A model generated the notes under the pieces. It searched no databases, was not told where the DNA came from, and saw only the letters and a list, made by a program, of their open reading frames with translations. DNA of 48,836 nucleotides from a virus: positions 1 through 48,836 of the IMG/VR virus record IMGVR_UViG_3300002144_000224. One strand, given 5' to 3'. The translations under genes and the position numbers were made by a program. Positions 31,031-39,473 of this stretch are shown one piece after another (within the stretch, counting starts at the first letter, position 1; each line of letters starts with the position of its first letter).

Positions 31031-34000
31031 TTAATATCACTGTCCCATCTTTTGTTTTACCTAGTTTAAAGCGGTAAGCATTACCAGCTTTAATTTTCAT
31101 ATATGCATCAGCGAACTGTGTTGGAAACACTGTCACTGGGTGCAAATCTCTTGACAAATCAGCTAACGTCATGCTAGCCATCTTCTTACCAGCCTTCGTT
31201 ACTCTTGGTTTAAAAGATACAACATAAAGCTCATCACCACTGTACGGCAACATCTTATAGTTTAAGAACTTAATCAATGGATTAGATTGGTCTGTTATTT
31301 CATCTGCAGGAATTGCCTCAATAATTCTATTATTAGAAGCTAAGAATATATATGTCTTACCCGTCTCAATAGTTGTCTGTTCATCATCAAAGATTCCAAT
31401 AGCACCAGTCTTATCCAATACCTCTACCCTCGACCAACCTGGGCCTCTCTTGATGCTCCTAGCCATTCCCATTAGGATGAATGATCCAGCTTCATCAAAA
31501 TCTTCTATTTGACTAATCCAGGCTAAATAGTGTGGAGGAACATGGAGATTAAACTCTGGTAGGTTTAGGTATTCGTATAGGTTAAGCTTTATGTCATCAT
31601 CGCTTCTTGGATTATCGCCAAATGCTGCTGCTCCTACAAGATTCATTGCATTCAGGGCTCTTGTATTTACACCATTACCTTTTGTCAAAGTAAATTTCTC
31701 AAGCTCGCCATAGGAAGTAAATGGCCTAGCAGCAATATACTTATTTGCAATAACATCAGAGATATACTTGATGCCAGATAGTCCAAAGCGAATAGCCTTA
31801 CCCTCGATCTTAAAGTCATTGTCAGACTCATTGATATGTGGTAGTCTAATTGAAATACCCATACGCTTGGCTTCAATCAAATACTCTGTACGCACATCTT
31901 TATCTTTTTCATTATTAAGAATGCAGAAGATAAATTCTAGTGGGTAGTAATACTTTAGCCATGCTGTCCAATAAGATACTGTAGAATATGCCACAGCGTG
32001 AGACTTATTGAATGAGTACCCTGCGTGAGCCTCAAAGTCATGCCACATCTCCTCAGCCTTATTTGGAGAAAGGTATTGTGATGCACCTTTAACAAACTGA
32101 TCTTTGAACTGATCAAACTCTTTGGCATCTTTCTTCTTACCAATAATCTTACGAACCTTATCGGCTTCTGCCATTGTCATACCGCCAAGCTCAGTACAGG
32201 CTTGCATGACCTGCTCCTGATACAAGATACAACCATAGGTATCTTGTGTAAATGGCTTCATAATTTGATGAGAGAATGATATACTCTGGCGACCATGCTT
32301 ACGAGCAACGTAGTCTTTACCAATTGTGTTCATTGCACCAGGTCTAACCAAAGCGTTAGAAGCTGCTAGCTCATCAAAGTTTTTTACTACCATCTTTACA
32401 AGCAAGTTTGTGTATGGAGTAGCCTCACACTGAAAGACACCCTTGGTATGTCCAGCAGAAAGCATTTCATATATGTTAGAATCCTGTAGGTCAATCTCTA
32501 ATAGATTAATCTTTTGTCCAGTTCTATCTTTGATGATATCTAAGGTATCCCTAATCACACTTAAAGTCTTAAGACCCAGAGCATCGATCTTAATAAGACC
32601 AATCCGTTCTGCTTCTTCCATGTCTACAGCTACTACTGGAATACGCTCACCACTGCCTGGTGAATTACGAGTCTCCATTGGAGCATGGCGAAAGATAGGC
32701 TCCTTGCTTGTTACAACACCAGCAGCGTGGATGCCTGTCCCACGAATACGACCACGAAGAAGCTCTCCATATTGTTCAATCTCTGGATACTTCTCCCTGA
32801 ACCATTTGGTATTTTTAGACGTAACGTATTCATCCCAGCTATCAACCATCTTCAATACTTTGTTCACGTCAGTTAGTGGTATGTATAATACCCTAGCGAT
32901 GTCTCTTACGATACCCTTGCCACGGAACTGTAGGAAGGTTGCAATAGAAGCAACATGGCGATACTGTCTAACTAAATAATCTTTAACTTCTTCACGCCTT
33001 GTGTCCTGTATATCTGTATCAATATCTGGGAAGTCATTACGCTCTGGATTAATAAAACGGAAGAACAGTAACCCATACTTAATAGGATCAATGTCTGTGA
33101 TACCAAGAGAATAGCATAGCAATGAACCAGCAGCAGAACCACGTCCTGGCCCTACCATGATTCCCTCTTTCTTTGCCCAGTTAATCATGTTACGCACAAC
33201 TAAGAAGTATGGTCCAAAGTTCTTGTTATTAATAATCTCTAGCTCTTCGTCAAGCCTTTTAATATAATCTTCATTGTCTGCCAGACCACGCTCTGAGAGG
33301 CCCTGTACGGCCAGCTCACGGAGTTCTTTGCTAGGGTTCTGGTATTGAGCTGGTAGCAAATCAAGATGATCATTAATAATATAATCTTGTACTTTGTTTG
33401 CAATCTCTTGTGTACTTATGTACATATCTTCTCTATCAATGCCCTGCTTTTTCATAGCATTATGCATCTCTTCATCAGAAAGAAGATGAATATCAAAACT
33501 GCTAAACGATATTCCACGATCTGCCCCATATAGATAGTCAAGCCTGTCCATCACATTTTCATGTGCCTTAGACTTTTCATATGTAGCATCTTTTTGAACC
33601 TTGTTGCTATAAGTATTTAGGATAAGTTTAAGTTCCTGGATTTCTTTCTGGCCTGTGTGTGCGTGGTGGCAGTCAGGTGTGACTACTGGCTTTACCCCAA
33701 ACTCATCCGCTAAAGCTAGAAGTTGTAGATTAATCTCAGCTGGGTTATGTGGCATAATCTCAATGTAGTAGTCATCCCCAAACACATTCTTGTGCCACTC
33801 AATCTGTCGCTTAGCTTCTGCTAGCTCTCCAGCTTCAATAGCTTTTGCAACAGTGCCACTAAGGCAACCAGAAGTTACTATAAGGCCTTCCTTGTACTTC
33901 TCAAGTACTTCATAATCAATTCTTGGCTTCTTGTAGAAACCTTCTGTCCATGCAATCTCATTAAGCTTATTAAGATTTTCTAGTCCCTTTTGGTTCTTAG

Positions 34001-34289
34001 CTAAAATAACTATGTGATTGTAGACCAAGTCCAATGGCTCAGACCTATCTTTTGAATCACGCTGATCAAATCTATCTTGTGTAATATATCCTTCAACACC
34101 AAGGATTGGCTTGAGGCCTTTTTCTTTTGCGGCACGGTAGAATTCTCTGTGTCCTGAAAGAGAACCGTGATCAGTAATTGCAATGGCAGACATGCCAATT
34201 TCGGAAGCACGCTCAACATATTCTGCTGGTGTAGCAATACCATCAAACAAGCTGTAGTGCGTGTGAACGTGAAGACCGTTGTAAGACAT
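31014..34289 (-). CDS. dnaE: DNA polymerase III alpha subunit (DnaE type), 1091 aa
   Basis: Phage replicase. N-terminal PHP domain (His7, His9 in LHVHTHYSLFDG; AITDHGSLSGH; GVEGY). Polymerase core with PGRGSAAGSLL near residue 380 and the catalytic aspartates in NDFPDIDTDIQ near 418-422, then GIHAAGVV and QCEATPYTNL segments. Near complete compared with about 1160 in E. coli; the C-terminal OB region is present. No clear epsilon-binding region. A hairpin separates it from the SSB-like gene. Confidence 0.96.
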   Translation of the reverse strand: MSYNGLHVHTHYSLFDGIATPAEYVERASEIGMSAIAITDHGSLSGHREFYRAAKEKGLKPILGVEGYITQDRFDQRDSKDRSEPLDLVYNHIVILAKNQKGLENLNKLNEIAWTEGFYKKPRIDYEVLEKYKEGLIVTSGCLSGTVAKAIEAGELAEAKRQIEWHKNVFGDDYYIEIMPHNPAEINLQLLALADEFGVKPVVTPDCHHAHTGQKEIQELKLILNTYSNKVQKDATYEKSKAHENVMDRLDYLYGADRGISFSSFDIHLLSDEEMHNAMKKQGIDREDMYISTQEIANKVQDYIINDHLDLLPAQYQNPSKELRELAVQGLSERGLADNEDYIKRLDEELEIINNKNFGPYFLVVRNMINWAKKEGIMVGPGRGSAAGSLLCYSLGITDIDPIKYGLLFFRFINPERNDFPDIDTDIQDTRREEVKDYLVRQYRHVASIATFLQFRGKGIVRDIARVLYIPLTDVNKVLKMVDSWDEYVTSKNTKWFREKYPEIEQYGELLRGRIRGTGIHAAGVVTSKEPIFRHAPMETRNSPGSGERIPVVAVDMEEAERIGLIKIDALGLKTLSVIRDTLDIIKDRTGQKINLLEIDLQDSNIYEMLSAGHTKGVFQCEATPYTNLLVKMVVKNFDELAASNALVRPGAMNTIGKDYVARKHGRQSISFSHQIMKPFTQDTYGCILYQEQVMQACTELGGMTMAEADKVRKIIGKKKDAKEFDQFKDQFVKGASQYLSPNKAEEMWHDFEAHAGYSFNKSHAVAYSTVSYWTAWLKYYYPLEFIFCILNNEKDKDVRTEYLIEAKRMGISIRLPHINESDNDFKIEGKAIRFGLSGIKYISDVIANKYIAARPFTSYGELEKFTLTKGNGVNTRALNAMNLVGAAAFGDNPRSDDDIKLNLYEYLNLPEFNLHVPPHYLAWISQIEDFDEAGSFILMGMARSIKRGPGWSRVEVLDKTGAIGIFDDEQTTIETGKTYIFLASNNRIIEAIPADEITDQSNPLIKFLNYKMLPYSGDELYVVSFKPRVTKAGKKMASMTLADLSRDLHPVTVFPTQFADAYMKIKAGNAYRFKLGKTKDGTVILNEILG

Positions 34290-34320
34290 ATACCCTTTTC
34301 CGTCTAGAATTTATTAGTAA

Positions 34321-34348
34321 AGTGGGGGACAGTTTCCTGCCCCCCACT
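34321..34348 (-). terminator. 12-bp hairpin with GAAA tetraloop between SSB-like gene and dnaE
   Basis: On the - strand AGTGGGGGGCAG (34348-34337), GAAA and CTGTCCCCCACT (34332-34321) pair over 12 bp (one G:U). A moderately T-rich TTACTAATAAATTC follows. It lies 13 nt after the stop of the SSB-like gene and 32 nt before dnaE, so it may partly terminate or stabilise, lowering dnaE relative to SSB. Confidence 0.65.
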
Positions 34349-34361
34349 AATTTGAATTAGA

Positions 34362-35015
34362 TTACCACTCAACGTTAGAAGATGATGTGGATGACGCTGA
34401 GTCAAACCCCATGTAAAATGCTTCCTGCTCTGCATATGGAACCTGGCGAAGAGCCATCTCCAAAGGATATGGCGTAACAGAAGACCAGTCAAATGGTTCT
34501 GCATCTGGCAAAGATGGCAACAAGGTATAGTTTGTTTCCATTCCCTGACCATTTCGCTTGAGTTTCCATGTTAGATTGGAAATGCTTCCAGTCTCCAGAG
34601 CATACTCACGGATAGTGTTAAAGACTGTCATCTTGCTAACACCAACAGACCAAATTGCTGCATAGGGATCTTCGATTGAATCGTCAACTAATACGTTGCA
34701 ATAGAAACGAAGCTTACCTTTCCAGCCAGACTTTGGATCTTTACGGTGCTGTTCTTCAGCCCAGTCACGTCCCTCAGAATCCATCGTATCTACTGCACGA
34801 CGCTTGAAGTCCCTTGGATTAACATGTTCCTTAACTACAAGAGATAGTCCTCGCTCAACATTATAGTTGGGCGACTCTTCGTCAAGCTCTTCAATAAAAC
34901 GAAGCTTGACAGATTGTCCGTCAGACAGCTTAAGCCAACGTACTTTTGGCCCATCCCCACCTCGTGGCTTATCAACCAGTGCGTTGATATTTGCTAGTCC
35001 CGTAATGATTGTCAT
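34362..35015 (-). CDS. Likely single-stranded DNA-binding protein, 217 aa
   Basis: No clear family signature, but several features fit an SSB: it lies between primase and dnaE, it has a mixed core with aromatics (KLRFYCNVLVDDS), and it ends in a Ser-rich, acidic tail (SASSTSSSNVEW) like SSB protein-docking tails. Its own strong promoter (35052-35081) and a terminator suggest high, separate expression, also typical for SSB. Related to SSBs of actinophages by position; function inferred. Confidence 0.65.
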   Translation of the reverse strand: MTIITGLANINALVDKPRGGDGPKVRWLKLSDGQSVKLRFIEELDEESPNYNVERGLSLVVKEHVNPRDFKRRAVDTMDSEGRDWAEEQHRKDPKSGWKGKLRFYCNVLVDDSIEDPYAAIWSVGVSKMTVFNTIREYALETGSISNLTWKLKRNGQGMETNYTLLPSLPDAEPFDWSSVTPYPLEMALRQVPYAEQEAFYMGFDSASSTSSSNVEW

Positions 35016-35049
35016 TTGTGTTTCTCCTTTTTCTTTCTGTTTGTTATTT

Positions 35050-35994
35050 TTATTGTAACATTGCTGCTATTGATTTGTCAAACCCATAATTTAAACTCTT
35101 TATTGATTCATCATCCATATCACCAATATCCTTGTATTTTTTGTCTAGCCTTATTACTGAAACACGACCAGTTAGTCTTTCAACTATCCTGTTAGCCATG
35201 CCTCCTCCTGCTTCATCATTATCTGCAATGACAAAAATTTCATTGAAGTGTTGACGAAGAAGATCTATTTGTTTATTTGATACGTTGGCACCAAGGGTAG
35301 CCACAGCTGGCAATCCTACCTGGTCTAAACGTATTGCGTCAAAAGACGACTCTACCACATAAACCTCACGAGATGTTTTTACTCTATGAAGATTAAACAA
35401 TGTCTTGCTCTTAGATAGTCCATTAGTATTTTTAAACTCTTTACCCTCGACAGATCTACCAACAAAGCCAATCATCATACCATCAGGTGCGGTAACTGGA
35501 ATTGTTACCATATCATTTTTATCTGAATAACCTAAAGAAAACTTCCTTACAGAATCTTCCGTTATGCTTCTTCCAGAGTAATACCTCATAGCCCTAGGAG
35601 AATCTAGTGCTTGATTGTTTAATCTTTTAATCATCACATCATCAAATTGGATAAAGTCTGGCTTAAAGTTTAGCTTAGAGGCTATGTCTGATTCAAAATT
35701 AACAGCTACATTCTTAGTCTCAATAAATCTAACAGACTCAAAGTATGTTCTTTTTGTAACATACATTACAAGCTCAATAAGATCTGATGTGTGTTGACAG
35801 GAAAAGCAAAAGAATAATCCGCTTTCTTTGTTTACCTCACCAGCTGGTGTTCTAAAGTTCCCATGAAATGGGCAGAAGATAATAAAGTCATTATCAAGAT
35901 CTCTCTCAATATCTATACCACTTCCGATGAGAACTCGTTTGACCTGCTGCTCAGAATAGGAACCACCACCGTTCCGTCTACTCCCAAAATCCAT
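35050..35994 (-). CDS. dnaG: DnaG-type primase, 314 aa
   Basis: Zinc site CPFH...CFSC (Cys41, His44, Cys63, Cys66), then a helical N-terminal RNA polymerase domain (MRYYSGRSITEDSVRKFSLG) and a TOPRIM core with VVESSFDA (Glu215) and VIADNDEAG (Asp258, Asp260). It primes synthesis for DnaE. Shorter than bacterial DnaG, lacking the C-terminal helicase-binding domain. The first 82 nt overlap the end of the upstream gene, an unusually long overlap. GAAGG precedes ATG 35994. Confidence 0.92.
   Translation of the reverse strand: MDFGSRRNGGGSYSEQQVKRVLIGSGIDIERDLDNDFIIFCPFHGNFRTPAGEVNKESGLFFCFSCQHTSDLIELVMYVTKRTYFESVRFIETKNVAVNFESDIASKLNFKPDFIQFDDVMIKRLNNQALDSPRAMRYYSGRSITEDSVRKFSLGYSDKNDMVTIPVTAPDGMMIGFVGRSVEGKEFKNTNGLSKSKTLFNLHRVKTSREVYVVESSFDAIRLDQVGLPAVATLGANVSNKQIDLLRQHFNEIFVIADNDEAGGGMANRIVERLTGRVSVIRLDKKYKDIGDMDDESIKSLNYGFDKSIAAMLQ
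35052..35081 (-). promoter_or_regulatory. Strong promoter for the SSB-like gene
   Basis: On the - strand TTGACA (35076-35081), 18-nt spacer and TACAAT (35052-35057), with TG at positions -15/-14 (TGTTACAAT, extended -10). Overlaps the end of primase. About 37 nt before ATG 35015. Confidence 0.78.
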
Positions 35995-36239
35995 TTTACC
36001 TTCTTCTTTCCTACGAATATTCCATACATTGATAGTTCAAATTCAAAATAATCTTTGTCTCTATTATACTCTACTGTGAAGTCTGGGTCAATATCTAGCC
36101 TTGGCACATACCCCAAAATATTCATATTACTTTTAATTAAATTAATATACTCATCCCTAATCCTCATGATTATAGAATCACTATGGATCATTCCATCTAT
36201 ATTAAACATCTTTAATGGTTTATGATGGATGGTTATCAT
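35913..36239 (-). CDS. Hypothetical protein, 108 aa
   Basis: Mixed alpha/beta domain (MRIRDEYINLIKSNMNILGY then FEFELSMYGIFVGKKKVKWI), no motif. The gene ends inside primase with an 82-nt overlap, where both reading frames must be maintained. Sits between helicase and primase, so a role in replication such as a loader is possible but not shown. Confidence 0.65.
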   Translation of the reverse strand: MITIHHKPLKMFNIDGMIHSDSIIMRIRDEYINLIKSNMNILGYVPRLDIDPDFTVEYNRDKDYFEFELSMYGIFVGKKKVKWILGVDGTVVVPILSSRSNEFSSEVV

Positions 36240-36252
36240 GTATTAATTATAA

Positions 36253-37473
36253 CTACATATCTTGAAAATCCTTGTACTTAAACCATCCCTTATTGAAATC
36301 TACTTGAATATAGAAGTCTGTCATCATACCATTACGGTTCTTTCTCCAAGCAACTTCCATGACATCGCTATTTGTAGCACGCCCCATGGCAATTACCCAG
36401 TCGGCATCATAAGCAATCTGACGTGACCAAGCGGTCTGACCAAGGGTTGGCACAGTATCTAACTTTGTTACATCGTCTGGTGTGGCAGATGAGATAGCAA
36501 TAATAGGAACATTCTCTGAGTTTGACATTAGCTTAAGCTCACGAGAAAGATTTTTCATGCGAACAGTTTCATTATCTGACTTCTGGTTTGGACTCATAAG
36601 CTGTAGATAATCAACAACCACAAAGTCTGGCTTATATTGATCAATTTTTCCACGAAGTACTGATGGTGTAATTTCTCCACCAGAATCATTAGATACAATA
36701 TAGAATGGTGGCTTACCCTCAATATTTTTATCGTACCATCTTTGTAAATCATCTGGGTCTACTTCTCCAGCACTTAGTTTGCGATGTGACCAGACACCCT
36801 CACCCATAATAGTATATACACGATTACGAACTTCTGTTTCTGTCATCTCAAGACTAACTATAAGTGGAACCTTGCCTTGCTTCCAAGCCTGTACTGCAAA
36901 GTATAACGACAGCCAGGACTTACCAATACCAGGGTAGGCAAGGAATACACCGAGCTGCCCTGGAAGGATACCAGACGGCAGATAGTCATCAAATCCTGGA
37001 AGACCAGTCTTTACCCCTCTAGACCCAAGTGCTTCCCTCTTACGAACATCATCAAAATATGCAATAGCAGCCTTAATATCTGTGGCATCAAGGTCACGAA
37101 TAGAAGCGGTATTCTTCTTAAGCTCTGATGTTTTTTGAATTATGTCCTCTAAGACTTTGTTCCCAGAGTTATTCTGAATATCTGCAGCTGTGGTTCTAAT
37201 AATTTCTTTTAAGCTATCTGTCAGGTATTCAGTCTGAAGCTCATCAAGATGATGCTTAGTAGTTCCAATGTTTTGGGCTGGCTCAAAGTCTCTAAACTTT
37301 TCTACGACTAGCTCTGTTGGTGGAACTGAGCTATTCTGTTCTGCATAATTTCTAATAAACTCCCAAATATCTTTATGCGTACGCAAAAGATTATCTACAT
37401 TTGCTTGTAGCAAAACATGGATCTGCTTATCCTGAAGTACAGCAGAAATTACTTTTGACTCAATGTCACTCAT
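36253..37473 (-). CDS. dnaB: DnaB-like replicative helicase, 406 aa
   Basis: RecA-fold helicase: Walker A LAYPGIGKSW (G182-S186), Walker B FVVVDYLQLM (Asp288), and a motif H4-like LGQTAWSRQIAYDADWVIAM. An N-terminal helical region precedes. Somewhat shorter than E. coli DnaB. Works with the neighbouring primase and the polymerase. It overlaps the upstream gene by 8 nt. Confidence 0.93.
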   Translation of the reverse strand: MSDIESKVISAVLQDKQIHVLLQANVDNLLRTHKDIWEFIRNYAEQNSSVPPTELVVEKFRDFEPAQNIGTTKHHLDELQTEYLTDSLKEIIRTTAADIQNNSGNKVLEDIIQKTSELKKNTASIRDLDATDIKAAIAYFDDVRKREALGSRGVKTGLPGFDDYLPSGILPGQLGVFLAYPGIGKSWLSLYFAVQAWKQGKVPLIVSLEMTETEVRNRVYTIMGEGVWSHRKLSAGEVDPDDLQRWYDKNIEGKPPFYIVSNDSGGEITPSVLRGKIDQYKPDFVVVDYLQLMSPNQKSDNETVRMKNLSRELKLMSNSENVPIIAISSATPDDVTKLDTVPTLGQTAWSRQIAYDADWVIAMGRATNSDVMEVAWRKNRNGMMTDFYIQVDFNKGWFKYKDFQDM

Positions 37474-37774
37474 TAATCCACTCCCTAGCCCGTTTGCGCA
37501 TTACTGCACGCTCTTGTTTATCTCTCTCAATATTGTTTATAGAGTACAGCACCTTATCTGCATAGTTTGCAAAAAACTTCCAACTAGGAGATGGTGATGC
37601 CTCAAAGTAATAGTCAAGCATATCGTAGCACTCTGCAAGACCATAAGACTCAATGAGCATGTCTGCTGCCCACTGTTCCGTATTTAGATTAAGCGATGGC
37701 CGTTCGCCATAGCGAGTATTGTGTAACTTGCCATATCTACTCAGAAGGGCCATGCGCAATTTGCGCTCTGCCAT
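37466..37774 (-). CDS. Hypothetical protein, 102 aa, possible helicase partner
   Basis: Helical protein with a basic end (KQERAVMRKRAREWINE). Its position and coupling to dnaB by overlap suggest a helicase loader or regulator, but no family motif is visible. Starts MAERKLRMALLSRYG. Confidence 0.65.
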   Translation of the reverse strand: MAERKLRMALLSRYGKLHNTRYGERPSLNLNTEQWAADMLIESYGLAECYDMLDYYFEASPSPSWKFFANYADKVLYSINNIERDKQERAVMRKRAREWINE

Positions 37775-37980
37775 TACTCGTTAATTTCAGACTTTGCTTC
37801 TTGGACCTTAGACCCAAGCTGCTGTTCAACAAATCCATACACTCGATCAAAGCCTTCTTGCACTGTCTCATCTGCACGAAGCTGATCTTCAATTCCAATA
37901 TCAATACGCAATGATTGGAAGTTACCTAGATTCATTGTATATCCAAGTGAGATATTTACTTTTGTTCCGCTGTTTTCCAT
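37774..37980 (-). CDS. Conserved small actinophage protein, 68 aa
   Basis: MENSGTKVNISLGYTMNLGN then FQSLRIDIGIED matches a small conserved protein I have seen in actinophage early operons (SLGYT-x-NLGNF-x-S). Function unknown. Stop overlaps the next start (TAATG). GAAAGGG lies before ATG 37980. Confidence 0.7.
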   Translation of the reverse strand: MENSGTKVNISLGYTMNLGNFQSLRIDIGIEDQLRADETVQEGFDRVYGFVEQQLGSKVQEAKSEINE

Positions 37981-37992
37981 TTCATACCCTTT

Positions 37993-38514
37993 CTATAAGG
38001 TTTCATTCCAAATTGGAACGAACCGTCCGTCTTCTGTCTTTGTATAAGTCAGTATACCATCTCCCATCCTACGATTCAACTCTTGAAATGTAGGTAGTGA
38101 GTTGTTGGTAATAAGCCCGTCTTTTCTCTTAGAACCTTTACTGTACGTTGCAAGTATATCACGGATTTCTTTGACTTGAGACGCTGAGTAATATGCTCTT
38201 ACTTGCCATTCACGTACCCCATCTTTTTGTGAACCAGTTGGTAGTGGAATAATTTGTTTTTTCATTAAAGTTGGTAAATATTTTTTATGCCTGTTTACAA
38301 GAATAGCTGTTTCTTTTATTGTGTAAGCTTTTTCTCTATTCTTTTTAAAATCACTAAGGAGACAACTTTCTATTCTATCTTTAATAATATTAAAAACAGA
38401 TAGTATTCCACCAGCTCTATTTAGGTGATAGATTCTAACAAGATCACCATTTAAAAACCAAACCTTTTTGCTACCAGTAATAACTGGGGCAGAGTTATAT
38501 GCCTCTCTATCCAT
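37993..38514 (-). CDS. DNA-binding protein with MerR-like HTH, 173 aa
   Basis: Residues about 60-120 resemble a MerR-type domain: AYTIKETAILVNRHKKYLPT then LPTGSQKDGVREWQVRAYYS-x-SQVKEIRDIL, with HTH, wing and second helix. The N-terminus (KVWFLNGDLVRIYHLN) is a separate domain. It could regulate the replication block or act as a recombination factor. No ribosome binding site is obvious. Confidence 0.65.
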   Translation of the reverse strand: MDREAYNSAPVITGSKKVWFLNGDLVRIYHLNRAGGILSVFNIIKDRIESCLLSDFKKNREKAYTIKETAILVNRHKKYLPTLMKKQIIPLPTGSQKDGVREWQVRAYYSASQVKEIRDILATYSKGSKRKDGLITNNSLPTFQELNRRMGDGILTYTKTEDGRFVPIWNETL

Positions 38515-38519
38515 GATAG

Positions 38520-38957
38520 CTATGATGTACTAGATGGAATTCCTACAGCCATAATACTTACACTACTTGAGTTATTCTGTGATGTTGGGAATTTTACAAG
38601 TACCGTGGCAGAACCAGAAGTAATATTCTTTAAGCTTACGTTCGCTTCGGTATCTGATGGGTTTACTAGTGTAGCTACTACAATTGGCGGTGAAGCAAAA
38701 TTATATGGGCTAAAGCTTACATTTTGTTCTAGGGTATCTGATGTGCCAGCAACAAAGATGATTTCTTGTGCCATGATCTGTGCACCATAAAGCTTGTATG
38801 ATGATGGGGTGTCGTTCAGCCTACCCTTTAAAATAAAATTATTACCCTGGGCCAATACAGCACCTTCTTCAGAAAGCTGATTGACTGCAGTTGCAAGCGT
38901 AGAAATGTATGCCAAATCTAGTGGTTGACCTTGCTGTGGTACTGGAACTCTAGCCAT
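38520..38957 (-). CDS. Virion-like protein with beta C-terminus, 145 aa
   Basis: An N-terminal helix (LDLAYISTLATAVNQLSEEG) is followed by a beta-sandwich C-terminal region (PYNFASPPIVVATLVNPSDT then VLVKFPTSQNNSSSVSIMAV) that looks like an H-type lectin or a tail-fibre tip fold. Lies at the end of the tail cluster with a promoter in front. Probably a receptor-binding or minor structural protein; function inferred. Confidence 0.65.
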   Translation of the reverse strand: MARVPVPQQGQPLDLAYISTLATAVNQLSEEGAVLAQGNNFILKGRLNDTPSSYKLYGAQIMAQEIIFVAGTSDTLEQNVSFSPYNFASPPIVVATLVNPSDTEANVSLKNITSGSATVLVKFPTSQNNSSSVSIMAVGIPSSTS

Positions 38958-38973
38958 AATTCTCCTTTATAGT

Positions 38974-39002
38974 ATTGTATCAGATTTAAGATCCTGTGTC
39001 AA
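38974..39002 (-). promoter_or_regulatory. Promoter at the tail/replication junction
   Basis: On the - strand TTGACA (38997-39002), 17-nt spacer and TACAAT (38974-38979), extended by TGA (TGATACAAT). It overlaps the end of the 38986 gene and lies 16 nt before the 38957 start, which has AAAGGAG. It can start transcription of the whole replication block. Confidence 0.82.
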
Positions 39003-39471
39003 TGGGGTTGTCAGAGTCATAAATGATAAAGCTTGGTTTAATTAATTTTTTGTTTGATGCTGGTTGTACAATAATCCTATTAGATACAACATTATCACGC
39101 TGAACAAAAGAATAGTTATGTGTCTTAGACGTTCCATGATAATGAAACATGTCAGAGTCATATGCAAAGGCATCATCTGGATCATTACCCCGATAAGAAA
39201 CGAATATGTCGTATGCTGGTCTGTTAAATACATCATCCCAGACCACGGTTATAATATATTTTTCCATATCTGTGTCACTAACAGATTCATAAAATTGCCC
39301 TTCGACATCAGCAAAATCTGCTACTGGAATAACATATGTTGGAGACCAGTGAGAATTTATATTTTTGCTTTCCGAAACAATTCTATATCTTATTAGATAT
39401 CCACCAGTTTCCCAATCAAGCTCTACAAGAAGACTATCTGGTACAGTTATCTTTTTAATTACTTCTGCCAA
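38986..39471 (-). CDS. Minor tail protein, 161 aa
   Basis: Beta-rich, with LLVELDWETGGYLIRYRIVS and WSPTYVIPV, patterns like fibronectin type III or similar modules in tail proteins. Located between the tail-collar-like protein and a lectin-like protein. No catalytic motif. Structural role inferred from context. Confidence 0.65.
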   Translation of the reverse strand: MAEVIKKITVPDSLLVELDWETGGYLIRYRIVSESKNINSHWSPTYVIPVADFADVEGQFYESVSDTDMEKYIITVVWDDVFNRPAYDIFVSYRGNDPDDAFAYDSDMFHYHGTSKTHNYSFVQRDNVVSNRIIVQPASNKKLIKPSFIIYDSDNPIDTGS

Positions 39472-39473
39472 TT

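Noticed and set aside
31684-31712. - strand TTGACA-N17-TACAAG inside dnaE
   Set aside because: Good spacing but deep inside the gene with no downstream start; probably chance.
32443-32979. Long + strand open frame (178 codons) opposite dnaE
   Set aside because: It is antisense to a secure dnaE gene, lacks ribosome binding site and promoter, and its composition is that of a codon shadow.
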